Notes: generated by a model from the sequence alone, not told the origin. A DNA stretch of 64,000 bases from Nitrosomonas sp. sh817 (GCF_030908545.1 NZ_CP133083.1:2365691-2429690), one strand, 5' to 3'; shown: positions 51,930 to 61,600, counted from the stretch's first letter. Numbers and translations: made by a program.

Positions 51930-52340
51930 CTAACTATCCGGCGACACTTCCGTCTGCGCGGCAACTTCCCTGTAGATCCGTTCCATCACGCCATTGTTGT
52001 AATCCTGCACCACAGTTTGCGACTGAAACAGCGCTTTCAGTTCAACCGCCGTAATGACAATCAGCAGCAATAACCCAGCTCCAAACAATGGTGTAAACAA
52101 CATCACGAAACCAGTCAGAAAAATCCCAAGATTGATAAACCCGCGTACCCATTTTCCCAAATAAAAATGATGCAAACCGGCGATAAAAAGAAAGTTCAGC
52201 GTTGCATAAGTATCGGGATCTTTTAGCTGTTTCTCCGCCTCTCGGAAGAACCATAACCGTTTGTCATCCGGTAGTTCACGCACCATTTTGCGAATGCGCT
52301 CTTCATCTTGTTCGATGGCTTGCTTGTTTTTCATCCGCAT
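51930..52340 (-). CDS. TM2-domain membrane protein
   Basis: About 136 residues from ATG 52340 (MRMKNKQAIEQDEER). Two closely spaced helices with the TM2 pattern (FLFIAGLHHFYLGKWVRGFINLGIFLTG) lie at about 55-110; the N-terminus is charged and cytoplasmic. The start is put here because a longer frame (to 52442) would run deep into the upstream DUF4177-like gene. Function unknown; co-transcribed with that gene. Confidence 0.72.
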   Translation of the reverse strand: MRMKNKQAIEQDEERIRKMVRELPDDKRLWFFREAEKQLKDPDTYATLNFLFIAGLHHFYLGKWVRGFINLGIFLTGFVMLFTPLFGAGLLLLIVITAVELKALFQSQTVVQDYNNGVMERIYREVAAQTEVSPDS

Positions 52341-52354
52341 AGCGCTTGAGATTG

Positions 52355-52567
52355 TCAACGTGCCAGCGTGATAATGACGGCTTCCCGCTTCCAGAACAAT
52401 AAAAACCGTTTCTGTTCGACAAACTGAAACACCAGCGTCCAACCCTCGGCTGCTTCCTTGTTGAGTGTCGCTTCCAACCGCTTGATCGGTATACCCGATG
52501 CTCCGAGAAAAAGCGTTCCCAACCCGCCTTCCGTCACGTATAACACTTTGTATTCTTTATACGCCAT
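52355..52567 (-). CDS. DUF4177-like small protein
   Basis: 70 residues: EYKVLYV, a middle KRLEATLNKEAAEGWTLVFQF and a final strand AVIITLAR, the pattern of DUF4177 proteins (small beta-rich soluble domain). Function unknown. Ends 15 bp before the TM2 gene start. Confidence 0.72.
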   Translation of the reverse strand: MAYKEYKVLYVTEGGLGTLFLGASGIPIKRLEATLNKEAAEGWTLVFQFVEQKRFLLFWKREAVIITLAR

Positions 52568-52669
52568 TGCACATTTCCTTATTCACTTTATTCATTCGAG
52601 AAAAGTTTACCTTTAACAACCAATTGATATGAACAATGGTAGCAGCGAATCTGCTGTGTAGTACAACAG

Positions 52670-52696
52670 CCGTGAAAGCCCTTCGAGCAATCACGG
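52670..52696. terminator. weak hairpin after the small membrane-protein gene
   Basis: CCGTGA (52670-52675) and TCACGG (52691-52696) pair, with further partial pairing outside, 9-35 bp beyond the stop of the next gene up on the minus strand. No clear T-run. Confidence 0.35.
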
Positions 52697-52704
52697 TTGT
52701 CAGA

Positions 52705-53286
52705 TTAGGCCAACAAAACCCGTCTGCGGTATGCAATCATCGCCATCATCAATACACAGAGTATCAGCATGACTGCAGGAAATAGTAATGTCGTTAATGT
52801 CAGATTCTCCAATGCCAACATGACCAGTGCATTCCGCAATGTAAACAATGCAAAAAACAACAAGGATTCCGAATAAGGGAATTGGTAGGCTTTTCTAACC
52901 GTTGGCCCGAACCCGGCGACATCGATAGCTGTCAGCAAAATCACCGCCCATAACGGATCGGATGTCCAGTACCACAACGGCAACGACAGCAGCGCCGCGA
53001 TAAAAAACAACCAATCGGCGCGTGTAATAGTGACATCCGCGCGTTTGATAAACGCCAGATAAGCGATAAAAATAGTGATACTCGCCGAAACCCCGATCGG
53101 CCACGTTCCCGGTCCGCCATTATCTTCGAGCTGCGCCACAAAGATCAGCAATGTCGTCACACCCCAAATCACCCAGGAAAAAATATGCGGCCTGATCGAA
53201 CCCCGGAAGATTTCCCGGATATAAGGAATGAACGCAGCCAAGGTAATCGCAATTGCGATGAGGCTGAATGTTTCTTTGTAGAACAT
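52705..53286 (-). CDS. multi-pass membrane protein, PQ-loop-like
   Basis: 193 residues with six or seven hydrophobic helices. The first helix pair (TLAAFIPYIREIFRG...IFSWVIWG) resembles the PQ-loop or SemiSWEET pattern but without a clear proline-glutamine pair; the second half repeats it weakly (DVAGFGPTVRKAYQFPYSE). Transport function is a guess. The 202-bp gap to the next gene (53287-53488) shows nothing recognisable. Confidence 0.65.
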   Translation of the reverse strand: MFYKETFSLIAIAITLAAFIPYIREIFRGSIRPHIFSWVIWGVTTLLIFVAQLEDNGGPGTWPIGVSASITIFIAYLAFIKRADVTITRADWLFFIAALLSLPLWYWTSDPLWAVILLTAIDVAGFGPTVRKAYQFPYSESLLFFALFTLRNALVMLALENLTLTTLLFPAVMLILCVLMMAMIAYRRRVLLA

Positions 53287-53488
53287 GCTTTTCTGACACG
53301 CTGAAATTATTGAAAGCGATGTATGAGTATGCTGCTTTCAATTGGTTCAGTTCGAATGAAAATAACCTTCAAAAATACCGGATAGAAAAACTGCAGAGGA
53401 TATTCAGCGGATACTTCTTTGTTGTTGCGATGGCCCCGGTTCTTGTTGTCTGATTCCGGTATTATCCGGATCCCGATGATTGTCCCTG

Positions 53489-54130
53489 TCAGGTATGTTC
53501 TTCATTTTCCGCCAATCCCAGCTTGCGCATCTCAACGAGAGACCACCCCAAGTTTTGTTTTTTCGCATTCTTGATGAAGCAATAAAATTGAACCACGGTA
53601 ACACTCGCATCGACAGCAAACTCGGTATGCAATGCATCCGACTCACCCGGTTCAATCTCAAATTCACCGGAGTCCCAATGCCATTGCCGGGCGGCAATTA
53701 ACGGCCATTCAACCTGGGTTTGATCCTGCAATAGCAGATCATAATTCTGAGCAATCCGTTCATTTACATCCGCAGGTAGTGGCAATACCTGCCGCAAGCG
53801 GATTTCCGCAAATCGCGAATACAACATCACTTCGCCGGTATTTTTTATCGTGACGGTGGCATGGATCAGCTTTTTACCGTGATCCAGCGCATATTGATCG
53901 TAGGCGATTTTCAGCTCTATTTGTGGGTAATTGAGCCGGTGCTTGATGAATAAAAAATAAGTCCAAATACCGCCGACAACGATGGCACCGGTTGTGGCAA
54001 TCGATTGCAGAAAATCCGCATAATTCTTGAGTTCGATAACATCCACGCTGATGGTATTCCTTATCGACCAATCGTTAACAAGAAAGGTTAATGAAAGATT
54101 TGGCTTAGCAGATCGCGGATAACCCAGCAC
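53489..54130 (-). CDS. membrane-anchored hypothetical protein
   Basis: Up to 213 residues. One membrane helix (about 45-64, TGAIVVGGIWTYFLFI) is followed by a soluble beta-rich domain with alternating hydrophobic strands (IELKIAYDQY, LIHATVTIKNTG, LYSRFAEIRL). The frame opens at GTG 54130; a later GTG (54046, VDVIELKNYADF) may be the real start because the helix then comes near the N-terminus. Family not recognised. Confidence 0.6.
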   Translation of the reverse strand: MLGYPRSAKPNLSLTFLVNDWSIRNTISVDVIELKNYADFLQSIATTGAIVVGGIWTYFLFIKHRLNYPQIELKIAYDQYALDHGKKLIHATVTIKNTGEVMLYSRFAEIRLRQVLPLPADVNERIAQNYDLLLQDQTQVEWPLIAARQWHWDSGEFEIEPGESDALHTEFAVDASVTVVQFYCFIKNAKKQNLGWSLVEMRKLGLAENEEHT

Positions 54131-54208
54131 TTCATTGGAATAATGCTATTTTCCGGAAAATTAATCAAATGCTGCAATGAAAAGTAACGTAATGCGTGGA
54201 ACATGGAA

Positions 54209-54236
54209 AATGTCACCGGAGAAACCCGGTGACATT
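54209..54236. terminator. intrinsic terminator after the first PEP-CTERM gene
   Basis: AATGTCACCGG and CCGGTGACATT, perfect 11-bp stem with a 6-base loop, 11 bp beyond the stop; minus-strand continuation TTTTCC gives a short T-run. Confidence 0.75.
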
Positions 54237-54246
54237 CGTTTGAAAA

Positions 54247-54951
54247 TTAAACGGCTTGATTTCTACGGCGAACCATGAATCCCAGCAATCCCAAACCAGC
54301 TAACAACATGCCGTAAGTGGCAGGTTCAGGTACCGGACTGATCGTGCCGCCGATAAAGAAAGTGTCCGTACCGCCATTAATTGCAGAAACGGCCGCTGCA
54401 TTCAGTGGAATCGATACGATATTGCCATTGCTCGATGAACCAATCGCAATCGAAGCGTAAGAAACACCGGATGCCAGATCACCAAAAATTCCAAGACCGG
54501 AATCGGTTAAAGGGTTACCCGAAACATCGAACAAGGTATACACCAATGCAGCCGATTGGCTCAGAAAACCGCCATCCGCGCCGCCATTTTCACCGACCGC
54601 CGGTTGATACAAATTCAACACCGCGCTGGTAGCGCCGGTAATGCCATGAAGATCGAATGCAAAGTAGTTATTTGCATACGTGTCGCTTCCACTGCACGAA
54701 TCGGATGAACCGCAGGTACCGACAATATAGTTTCCTAGAGCACCACCGAAATTATTATTACCAAATTCATCAACCCAGCCGCGATTGGTCGCAGTAAGCG
54801 TCGTGCTGCCGTTCAGCACCAGTTGTGCGCTGCCAATACCGTGCGTCCATGCAAAACTGTGATCGCTCAAACCGGCCGATGCAACTGACGGTAATGCCGC
54901 CAGTCCTGCAATACATACCGCTGTTCTAATCAATTTATTATTCGCAATCAT
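54247..54951 (-). CDS. PEP-CTERM exosortase-sorted protein
   Basis: 234 residues. Signal peptide about 1-26 (cut near ASA). The mature part is Gly/Ser/Asn-rich with two nearby cysteines (CGSSDSC). The C-terminus has the sorting signal VPEPATYGMLLAGLGLLGF followed by MVRRRNQAV, directing anchoring or release by an exosortase with exopolysaccharide genes elsewhere. No exosortase is in the window. Its role at the surface is unknown. Confidence 0.88.
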   Translation of the reverse strand: MIANNKLIRTAVCIAGLAALPSVASAGLSDHSFAWTHGIGSAQLVLNGSTTLTATNRGWVDEFGNNNFGGALGNYIVGTCGSSDSCSGSDTYANNYFAFDLHGITGATSAVLNLYQPAVGENGGADGGFLSQSAALVYTLFDVSGNPLTDSGLGIFGDLASGVSYASIAIGSSSNGNIVSIPLNAAAVSAINGGTDTFFIGGTISPVPEPATYGMLLAGLGLLGFMVRRRNQAV

Positions 54952-55005
54952 TTTTCCCTCACAAAAGAAATATACCTAAAGATCAATTATCTGTTTATTT
55001 TAAAA

Positions 55006-55024
55006 CTATTTCGCACAGAAATAG
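55006..55024. terminator. small hairpin after the 55.2-kb gene
   Basis: CTATTTC-GCACA-GAAATAG, perfect 7-bp arms; on the minus strand it is followed by TTTTAAAATAA. Placed after the stop of the hypothetical gene at 55181 and before the PEP-CTERM gene. The 54952-55180 gap otherwise holds promoter-like AT-rich DNA. Confidence 0.45.
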
Positions 55025-55180
55025 TAGCCCACAGTATATTTCGAAACCATAGGAGAGCACTACCTTTTTTATAGGATGGTTGTACTAATTTTTGCTGCAC
55101 TAAACACACTACCAGGTGCTGGATACTCTCAGAATAAACACGTAAATACCGATATTTATCAAGATCAGCAAAACTTCTTT

Positions 55181-55819
55181 CTACTCCCAGATCACCATCT
55201 TGAAGCGTTCCTTGACGATACCGAAGTAATTGCACTTCCAATCGCTTTGCGCGAAGAAGTCGAGGTGATGCCACTGATCTTTCTGTTTCAGGATACGGGC
55301 AGCAGCATCGTCCCAGTCGATGGCGGCGAATCGTGGTTCCAGTTCCTGTTTGCGTGATTCGACTTCGGCATAATTGAAACCGTCGTATTCCCAGTGCAGC
55401 ACTTCGAATACGTTGCCGTCGCGGTCGGCGTAGTCGATGCTGAAATCAAGCCCCCATTTCGGGCGGATACGGATAATCTTGTAGATCAGAGGATTGGCTT
55501 TCGCCCAACACTGCAATTGTTGCAGCGCCTCCCCGGCATACCCCTTGCGCTCGAACAGCAAGCTGTGATTCAACACCGCGCCCTCAACCCGATCCGGTTG
55601 CGTAAACCACGGCGCTTTCAATGCATGATGGTGCTCCCGGTGCGAATGCGCTTGCGTCCCGTTGGCTTCGGCATAACGCTGTTCGAGATCGGTCAGGTCG
55701 TAACCGTTCTGATCGAACAACGCCAGATCGCGCGCCAACGGAATGCTGGCAGTTTCCAGCGGCTGATCCCAATGGCTTTTAGGATTGAATTGGTGATCGG
55801 TTAAATCGAGATAACTCAT
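55181..55819 (-). CDS. conserved hypothetical protein
   Basis: About 212 residues from ATG 55819 (MSYLDLTDHQFNPKSHWDQPLE); an upstream ATG at 55846 is less likely. Soluble, rich in aromatic residues and His. Sequence such as KWGLDFSIDYADRDGNVFEVLHWEYDGF and DWDDAAARILKQKDQWHHLDFF looks conserved, but no family or active site was recognised. Confidence 0.72.
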   Translation of the reverse strand: MSYLDLTDHQFNPKSHWDQPLETASIPLARDLALFDQNGYDLTDLEQRYAEANGTQAHSHREHHHALKAPWFTQPDRVEGAVLNHSLLFERKGYAGEALQQLQCWAKANPLIYKIIRIRPKWGLDFSIDYADRDGNVFEVLHWEYDGFNYAEVESRKQELEPRFAAIDWDDAAARILKQKDQWHHLDFFAQSDWKCNYFGIVKERFKMVIWE

Positions 55820-55915
55820 GAATACTGACAATCTATCAATGAACAAACTATCGCGCGGAATCTACTGGAAGGCTTCGCGGCTGTCAAATACCAGTTAAAG
55901 CAAGCGATCAAGCAA

Positions 55916-56212
55916 CTAACCGCCGTGACGCGGCTTTCCATACAATGCACGCAGCTCGTCCTTGGCTTTTTCCAATACTTCCCGCTGTTGCGCGGACAAA
56001 TGCTTTCCCGCCCGGTTGATATAGAAATTCAGCATAGCCATCGCCGACGCGAACGGCTCCGCCTTGCGCCGCTCGCTGCTGTCGGCGGAATGCTTCAACG
56101 ACAATGCGATCTTATAGGGATCGTTCCAGGTAAACACACCCGGTTCGAGATCAAGCGCATTACTGGTTTCGGTGACTTGATGAGACCAGTTTTTCAGGCT
56201 ATTTTGAAACAT
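55916..56212 (-). CDS. DUF3175 protein
   Basis: 98 residues. The pattern WSHQVTETSNALDLEPGVF, DPYKIALSLKHSADSSERRK, SAMAMLNFYINRAGK and VLEKAKDELRALYGK matches DUF3175, a soluble family of unknown function. 97 bp downstream of the hypothetical gene on the same strand. Confidence 0.82.
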   Translation of the reverse strand: MFQNSLKNWSHQVTETSNALDLEPGVFTWNDPYKIALSLKHSADSSERRKAEPFASAMAMLNFYINRAGKHLSAQQREVLEKAKDELRALYGKPRHGG

Positions 56213-56237
56213 AAACTATTATGCGGCATTACTAAAA

Positions 56238-56267
56238 AATAACCCCGTTACTATGAACGGGGTTATT
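56238..56267. terminator. intrinsic terminator after the second PEP-CTERM gene
   Basis: AATAACCCCGTT and AACGGGGTTATT, perfect 12-bp stem with a 6-base loop, about 23 bp after the stop; A/T-rich on both ends. Confidence 0.82.
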
Positions 56268-56289
56268 CCAATTTGATTAGCTTGTTATT

Positions 56290-56853
56290 CTAGATATCTT
56301 GTTTTCTACGGCGCACAAAATAACCCATCAATCCTAATCCTCCCAATAACATGGCATAAGTTTCAGGCTCAGGCACGGCACCTATCGTGTTGGTAAATGA
56401 AAAACTTAAATCATTGTAGTCAAATGGTCCGTTAAAAAGATCTTCGAAACTGACCAGCGTTGTATTCGGAAGCCAGTCGGATTGTACGCGAGCATGCGCG
56501 TAACCATCGGGATTCAAACTACCCGGTCCGGTAAAGAAATCATAACCAGTATTATTGACATGCATGCGAAATAGCAATTCAGTTCCTGCAGCGAAAGTTC
56601 CCAAGCTTACTGAAGTGCCAACCGGAGTAGCATGATTATTAAAAATAAATGTAGAGTCCAAGTAAAGATCATTACTGAACGCAGCCGAATTACCTTCATA
56701 AGTTGCGATGATTTCTCCGCCAGTGGCGATTACTTTCAGTCCTTCCGTACCAGGCGCAGCAATTGGGAATGCATAGGCCGACAAGCTGATGCTACCAGTA
56801 ATCAACAGAGCGGTAGTTAACCGTATAACCGTATGAGCGAGCGTATGTAACAT
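56290..56853 (-). CDS. PEP-CTERM protein with a DUF4114-like domain
   Basis: 187 residues from ATG 56853 (MLHTLAHTVIRLTTALLITG), with a signal peptide of about 28 residues. The middle part, ending LVSFEDLFNGPFDYNDLSFSF, looks like a DUF4114-type beta domain with acidic, possibly calcium-binding, residues. The sorting signal is VPEPETYAMLLGGLGLMGYF then VRRRKQDI. The frame open further upstream (to 56979) is not used because it lacks a signal-compatible start. The 56854-57126 gap holds its promoter and nothing else seen. Confidence 0.87.
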   Translation of the reverse strand: MLHTLAHTVIRLTTALLITGSISLSAYAFPIAAPGTEGLKVIATGGEIIATYEGNSAAFSNDLYLDSTFIFNNHATPVGTSVSLGTFAAGTELLFRMHVNNTGYDFFTGPGSLNPDGYAHARVQSDWLPNTTLVSFEDLFNGPFDYNDLSFSFTNTIGAVPEPETYAMLLGGLGLMGYFVRRRKQDI

Positions 56854-57126
56854 AGTATTATTCCTTTTTATTATTGATCGAACCAATTTAGAAGCCAGCG
56901 GCAACAAATTGGCACCTCGGAGTATGAGAAAAACTTCAGAAAATAGTGAGACACTTCGTTCGTTTTGCTCCCAATGCATTCCTGTTATTGCAGATAGCTG
57001 GTGCCATCGGTTTTATATACTCCCGCCGCAACGGGTCAATCAAAATTTATCAAACCGGTTGCAAGCAGTTGTCAAGTATTCTCTTTTTTTCCGGTTGAAT
57101 CAAGTACTGTTTAATTACTTTTTTAA

Positions 57127-57801
57127 TCAATCTTTTAATTCTAGCTTGGTAAGGTTCAACAAGCCGGATTGCTGTTGACTACCTACCTCGTTGGTAAACG
57201 TCATCACCCCCAGCAACGAGCCCTCCAACCGCTGCTCCAACGTCGAAATATTCTCCTCCAACACTAGCATCTGCGAGTCGATGCAATTCGCCACCCAGCC
57301 TGCCAACGGCAAACCAGCAGCACGGATCGCTTGCGCGGTCAGTAAAGCGTGATTCAAACAACCCAGCCGCATGCCGACCACCAAGATTACCGGAAGATTT
57401 AACGCGCGCGCCAAGTCCGCGCCGGTTTGCCGTGCATTGAGTGGTGCCAGAAAACCGCCAGCGCCTTCGACGATGACAATATCCGCTTGACGGCTGAGCG
57501 ACTGATAGGCATGTTGAATCATCGCGAGGTCGATTTCGACGCCTGCTTGCTGGGCGGCGATATGCGGGGAAATCGGGGGATGGAAAGCGTAAGGGTTGAC
57601 GTATTCACGGTCAGCACGGATGTTGCTGGCGGCGATTAACTGTTCGACATCATACCACCGGCCATTTTCGCTGCCTGCCACCACCGGTTTCATACCCACG
57701 ACTTTTCTACCTTGCGCGGTAAAAGTTCTGAGCAATGTGCAACTGACAGTGGTCTTGCCAACGCCAGTATCGGTGCCGGTAACAAAGTAACCTTGCCCCA
57801 T
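57127..57801 (-). CDS. bioD: dethiobiotin synthase
   Basis: 224 residues, ATP-dependent ureido-ring formation from 7,8-diaminopelargonic acid. The P-loop GTDTGVGKTT (9-18), KPVVAG and VEGAGGFLAPL motifs are present. Last gene of the bio operon, one base after the bioC stop. Confidence 0.95.
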   Translation of the reverse strand: MGQGYFVTGTDTGVGKTTVSCTLLRTFTAQGRKVVGMKPVVAGSENGRWYDVEQLIAASNIRADREYVNPYAFHPPISPHIAAQQAGVEIDLAMIQHAYQSLSRQADIVIVEGAGGFLAPLNARQTGADLARALNLPVILVVGMRLGCLNHALLTAQAIRAAGLPLAGWVANCIDSQMLVLEENISTLEQRLEGSLLGVMTFTNEVGSQQQSGLLNLTKLELKD

Positions 57802-57802
57802 A

Positions 57803-58681
57803 TTAAGGCGGCAACCCCAATTGTCGCCGTGTTTCCGGCGTCAAAATCGAACGGGGATCGAAGGGTTTCCAAGCATGGCCGTATACCACTTCAAACGTAG
57901 CCGGCAGCTTGCCGTTGCGGCGCAGCGTTTCGTAAGCATCGAGCGCTTGCTGCCATTGGTTCTTGCCCATCAATCCTTGCCGCCGCCCCTGGATCACATT
58001 ATGCGCGCCGATCGCCTTGAGGTCGCGCATCACGCTGATGACATCGTCGTACGTCAAGGTAATGTATTCCATGTCCATCACCGGCGTGGAAAAACGATTA
58101 TTCAGCAGCAGATCGCCGATATCGTGCATGTCGGCAAAGCGGTTGACGTGCTGGTAGCCGTCGATACGTCCGAACGACTGGCGCAATTCCTTCAGCGTAT
58201 CCGGGCCGAAGGTACTGAACATCAACAGCCCGTCGGCACGCAGAATGCGGTGCATTTCAGCGAAGGTATGCTGCAGGTCATTACACCATTGCAACGCCAG
58301 ATTCGACCAGATCATGCCGACACTTTCGTTCTTGAACGGCAGTTGCTCGATATCGCCGCATACGTAGTCACCGCGCTGCTGCAACGGCAGCAAACGTTGC
58401 CACCAAGCGGTATTCGGACGCGCGTGCGTGAGCATGGTCCAGGCGATATCGACCGCGATCAACCGGCTTTTCGGGTAGCGTTTGGTCAATTGCTGCGTGC
58501 CGTATCCGGTGCCGCTGCCGGCATCGAGAATCACGTCCGGCTGGTATTTGATGTATTCCAGCCGTGCTAGCATGCGGTGGCTGATTTCGCGTTGCAATAC
58601 CGCTGCTTGGTCGTAACTACCGGCGGCGCGTTCAAACGAGGCGCGCAACAGTTTTTTATCAAGAATTTGTTCTGAAATCAT
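57803..58681 (-). CDS. bioC: malonyl-ACP O-methyltransferase
   Basis: 292 residues, SAM-dependent methyltransferase that disguises malonyl-ACP for fatty-acid-like elongation to pimeloyl-ACP ester. Motif I is LDAGSGTGYG (about 51-61), followed by AVDIA and DIEQLPF. It overlaps bioH by 23 bp. Confidence 0.93.
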   Translation of the reverse strand: MISEQILDKKLLRASFERAAGSYDQAAVLQREISHRMLARLEYIKYQPDVILDAGSGTGYGTQQLTKRYPKSRLIAVDIAWTMLTHARPNTAWWQRLLPLQQRGDYVCGDIEQLPFKNESVGMIWSNLALQWCNDLQHTFAEMHRILRADGLLMFSTFGPDTLKELRQSFGRIDGYQHVNRFADMHDIGDLLLNNRFSTPVMDMEYITLTYDDVISVMRDLKAIGAHNVIQGRRQGLMGKNQWQQALDAYETLRRNGKLPATFEVVYGHAWKPFDPRSILTPETRRQLGLPP

Positions 58682-59429
58682 TGAGATGCGCTACAAATTG
58701 TTCGGGGTACGATAAAAACGGCGCATGGCCGCAGTGTTCAAACTTCACATATTGCGACTGCGGCAATTGCCGGTGCATCCAGTCGGCCGCCGCCGGGTTT
58801 GTAATCACATCATTGTCACCATGCATGATCAAAACCGGCTGACGGATATCACCGATACAGCCACGCAAATCGCTGTGCTGTAATATCTTCAATCCTTTCT
58901 CCAGCGCTGCCGGATCCGGCTCGGCGCGCTGAAAAAAACTTTTGCGCAGTTGCGGCAGAATTTTGCCCGCGTCACGGTCGCCGCTCATTTGCAGCGTCAG
59001 GAAACGATTGATCGTCGTGGAATAATTCAGTTTCAGGTTCTCCAGAAACAGTTGCAACAGTTTGCGATCCATACCGAATGTCCAGTCGTTCTGCCAAGCA
59101 AAACAAGGCGTCGTCGAAATCAAAATCAATTTCTCAATTCGCTCCGGCTGGCACAATGCCAATTGCATCGCTACCTGCCCGCCCAGCGACCAGCCGCCGA
59201 GCATACAATTTTGCGGCAGGATATCCGCAACGATCCCGGTCAGATGTTCGAGCGTTCCCGGTTCGCACATCGGACTCAGGCCATGCCCTGGCAGATCGAC
59301 CAGATGCAAACGAAAGCGCTGCGCCAGCGAATCGCGCACACTGCCCCAAATGCCGCTGTGCATCGCCCAGCCGTGCAGCAGCACCAGATCGGAACCTTGC
59401 CCGGATGTTTCGATATGCAGCGCGGTCAT
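58659..59429 (-). CDS. bioH: pimeloyl-ACP methyl ester esterase
   Basis: 256 residues, alpha/beta hydrolase that cuts the methyl ester from pimeloyl-ACP. The nucleophile is in GGWSLGGQ (S81); the catalytic Asp follows in MHGDNDVI and His in EHCGHAPFLSYPEQF. The start overlaps the bioF stop by 4 bp. Confidence 0.93.
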   Translation of the reverse strand: MTALHIETSGQGSDLVLLHGWAMHSGIWGSVRDSLAQRFRLHLVDLPGHGLSPMCEPGTLEHLTGIVADILPQNCMLGGWSLGGQVAMQLALCQPERIEKLILISTTPCFAWQNDWTFGMDRKLLQLFLENLKLNYSTTINRFLTLQMSGDRDAGKILPQLRKSFFQRAEPDPAALEKGLKILQHSDLRGCIGDIRQPVLIMHGDNDVITNPAAADWMHRQLPQSQYVKFEHCGHAPFLSYPEQFVAHLNDFRTNS

Positions 59430-60592
59430 GACGGTGTAGCCAGTTCGTGCAAAGCATCGATTAGCCGTGCGATGTCTTGCGGCTGATGCGCCGCGGACAA
59501 TGAAATGCGTAAGCGCGCCGTCCCTTGCGGCACCGTCGGCGGACGGATCGCCGGAACCAGTATGCCGCGTTCCCGCAATACCTGGCTGACCCTCATCGCA
59601 TCAACGCTAGCGCCGATCAGCAGCGGTTGAATCGGCGTATCGGACGGCAACAGTTTCCATGGCAACGCTTGCAAGCCTTGTTTAAGCTGCACAATATGCT
59701 GCGCCAATAATTCGCGCCGCCATTCGTCCTGTCCGATCAATTGCAAACTCGTCAACAGTGCATGCGACAACGACGGCGGTGTAGCAGTGGTGTAAATATA
59801 GCTGCGTGCCGACTGGATCAGGGTTTCGATCACGTCCGGCTGCGCCGCGACAAATGCGCCAAATACCCCAGCCGCCTTGCCAAGCGTAGCCATATAGACC
59901 ACCCGTGGAGAATGGACGGCAGGCGCCGGTGGTAGATGCAGACTACCACGTCCTTGGCGTCCAAGCACACCGAAACCGTGCGCGTCATCCAGCAACAGCA
60001 TGGCGTCGTAGCGCTCGCACAAAGCAATTAACTGCGGAATCGGCGCAATATCGCCTTCCATACTGAATACCGCATCGGAAATGATCAGCTTACGCCGCGC
60101 TTGGGTCGCCGCCAAGCGTTTCTCCAGTACCACCAGATTGAGATGCGGATACCGCACAAATTTAGCGCGCGACAACATTGCCGCATCGTTGAGTGACGCA
60201 TGATTGAGCTTGTCGGCAAAAACGGCATCGTCGCGCCCGGCCAGCGCCGTCACCACGCCGGTATTCGCCATGTAACCGGTAGAAAACAGCAGCGCTTGCG
60301 GAAAACCGGTAAATGCAGCCGCCGCTTCTTCGAACTGATGATGCGCCGCCGAATGTCCATTGACCAGGTGCGACGCACCGGCGCCAACGCCGTAGCGCTG
60401 CGCACCTTCGCATACCGCTTGAATCAATGCCGGATGATTGGCCAGACCGAGATAATCGTTGCTGCTGAATGCCAGATAATCCCGCCCGCCGACCGTGACA
60501 TGACTGGCTTGCGGACTGTCGACGATTTGCCTTATCCGCCGCAACCCCTGCTGCTCACGGACGCGTAGTTGCTCGGCCAGACCGGAAAACAT
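59426..60592 (-). CDS. bioF: 8-amino-7-oxononanoate synthase
   Basis: 388 residues, PLP enzyme condensing pimeloyl-ACP and alanine. The PLP lysine is in YMATLGKAAGVFGAF; SNDYLGLANHP, GHSAAHHQFEE and LLLDDAHGFGVLG are typical. The stop of the gene overlaps bioH. One base after the bioB... the two are in a tight operon. Confidence 0.94.
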   Translation of the reverse strand: MFSGLAEQLRVREQQGLRRIRQIVDSPQASHVTVGGRDYLAFSSNDYLGLANHPALIQAVCEGAQRYGVGAGASHLVNGHSAAHHQFEEAAAAFTGFPQALLFSTGYMANTGVVTALAGRDDAVFADKLNHASLNDAAMLSRAKFVRYPHLNLVVLEKRLAATQARRKLIISDAVFSMEGDIAPIPQLIALCERYDAMLLLDDAHGFGVLGRQGRGSLHLPPAPAVHSPRVVYMATLGKAAGVFGAFVAAQPDVIETLIQSARSYIYTTATPPSLSHALLTSLQLIGQDEWRRELLAQHIVQLKQGLQALPWKLLPSDTPIQPLLIGASVDAMRVSQVLRERGILVPAIRPPTVPQGTARLRISLSAAHQPQDIARLIDALHELATPS

Positions 60593-61600
60593 TTACGACA
60601 GTGCGCGTAGTCCTAGCTTATCCAGCAATGCCCGGTCGCGATCGGTTTCCGGATTTCCGGTGGTCAATAACTTGTCACCATAGAAAATCGAATTGGCGCC
60701 TGCCAGAAAACACAATGCTTGCACCGCATCGGACATTTCCTGACGACCTGCGGATAACCGCACCATGGCTTTCGGCATGGTAATCCGGGCAGCCGCGATG
60801 GTGCGGACAAATTCCATCGGATCGAGCGCTGCGGTACCGTATAGCGGCGTGCCTTTTACTTGCACCAGATGATTGATCGGTACCGATTCCGGATACGGAT
60901 TCATATTCGCCAGTTGCGCGATCAACCCGGCGCGCGATTCCCGCGTTTCCCCCATGCCGACAATGCCGCCGCAGCATACATTAATACCGGCATCGCGCAC
61001 ATCCTGCAAGGTATCCAGACGATCTTGATACTGCCGCGTGGTAATGATTTCCTCATAAAATTCCGGCGCAGTATCGAGATTGTGATTGTAGTAATCCAGA
61101 CCGGCTTCGCCGAGTTGCTGCGCTTGCCCCGGCTTCAACAAACCCAGGGTTGCACAGGTTTCCATACCGAGTGATTTAACCGCACGGATCATTTCCGTCA
61201 TCTTTTCAATATCACGCTGTTTCGGACCGCGCCAGGCAGCCCCCATGCAAAACCGCGATGCGCCTTTGGCTTTAGCTGCTGACGCCGCCGTGACGACTTC
61301 ATCGACCGACAGCATCGCCTGATTTTCAACGCCGGTATGATAACGCGCCGCTTGCGGACAATAACCGCAGTCTTCGGGACAGCCACCGGTCTTGACCGAA
61401 ATCAGTGTCGACAACTGCACGCCGTTTGGGTCGTGATGCTGCCGATGAACCGTCTGCGCTCGATAAAGCAGATCGTTGAACGGCATATCGAGCAGCGCTA
61501 ATATTTCCCCGATGCTCCAGCGCAACATGCGTCCGGAATTGCCGGTTGTACCGCTTTGTTCGGTTTTCGTTTCGAGGTTTGACGATGTATCCAAATTCAT
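60593..61600 (-). CDS. bioB: biotin synthase
   Basis: 335 residues, radical-SAM enzyme inserting sulfur into dethiobiotin. The [4Fe-4S] cysteines are C74, C78 and C81 ([12 protein letters not shown]); conserved Cys residues for the second cluster are in [17 protein letters not shown] and INVCCGG, and SAGRQEM follows. First gene of bioB-F-H-C-D; the 127-bp upstream region has no clear BirA-type operator. Confidence 0.96.
   Translation of the reverse strand: MNLDTSSNLETKTEQSGTTGNSGRMLRWSIGEILALLDMPFNDLLYRAQTVHRQHHDPNGVQLSTLISVKTGGCPEDCGYCPQAARYHTGVENQAMLSVDEVVTAASAAKAKGASRFCMGAAWRGPKQRDIEKMTEMIRAVKSLGMETCATLGLLKPGQAQQLGEAGLDYYNHNLDTAPEFYEEIITTRQYQDRLDTLQDVRDAGINVCCGGIVGMGETRESRAGLIAQLANMNPYPESVPINHLVQVKGTPLYGTAALDPMEFVRTIAAARITMPKAMVRLSAGRQEMSDAVQALCFLAGANSIFYGDKLLTTGNPETDRDRALLDKLGLRALS

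Noticed and set aside
54987..55274. 95-residue minus-strand frame
   Set aside because: It overlaps the 3' part of the hypothetical gene at 55181-55819 in another frame, has no start signal, and runs through the hairpin at 55006.
59062..59457. Several overlapping frames on both strands over bioH
   Set aside because: They are shadows of bioH with Arg/Ala-rich composition and no motif.
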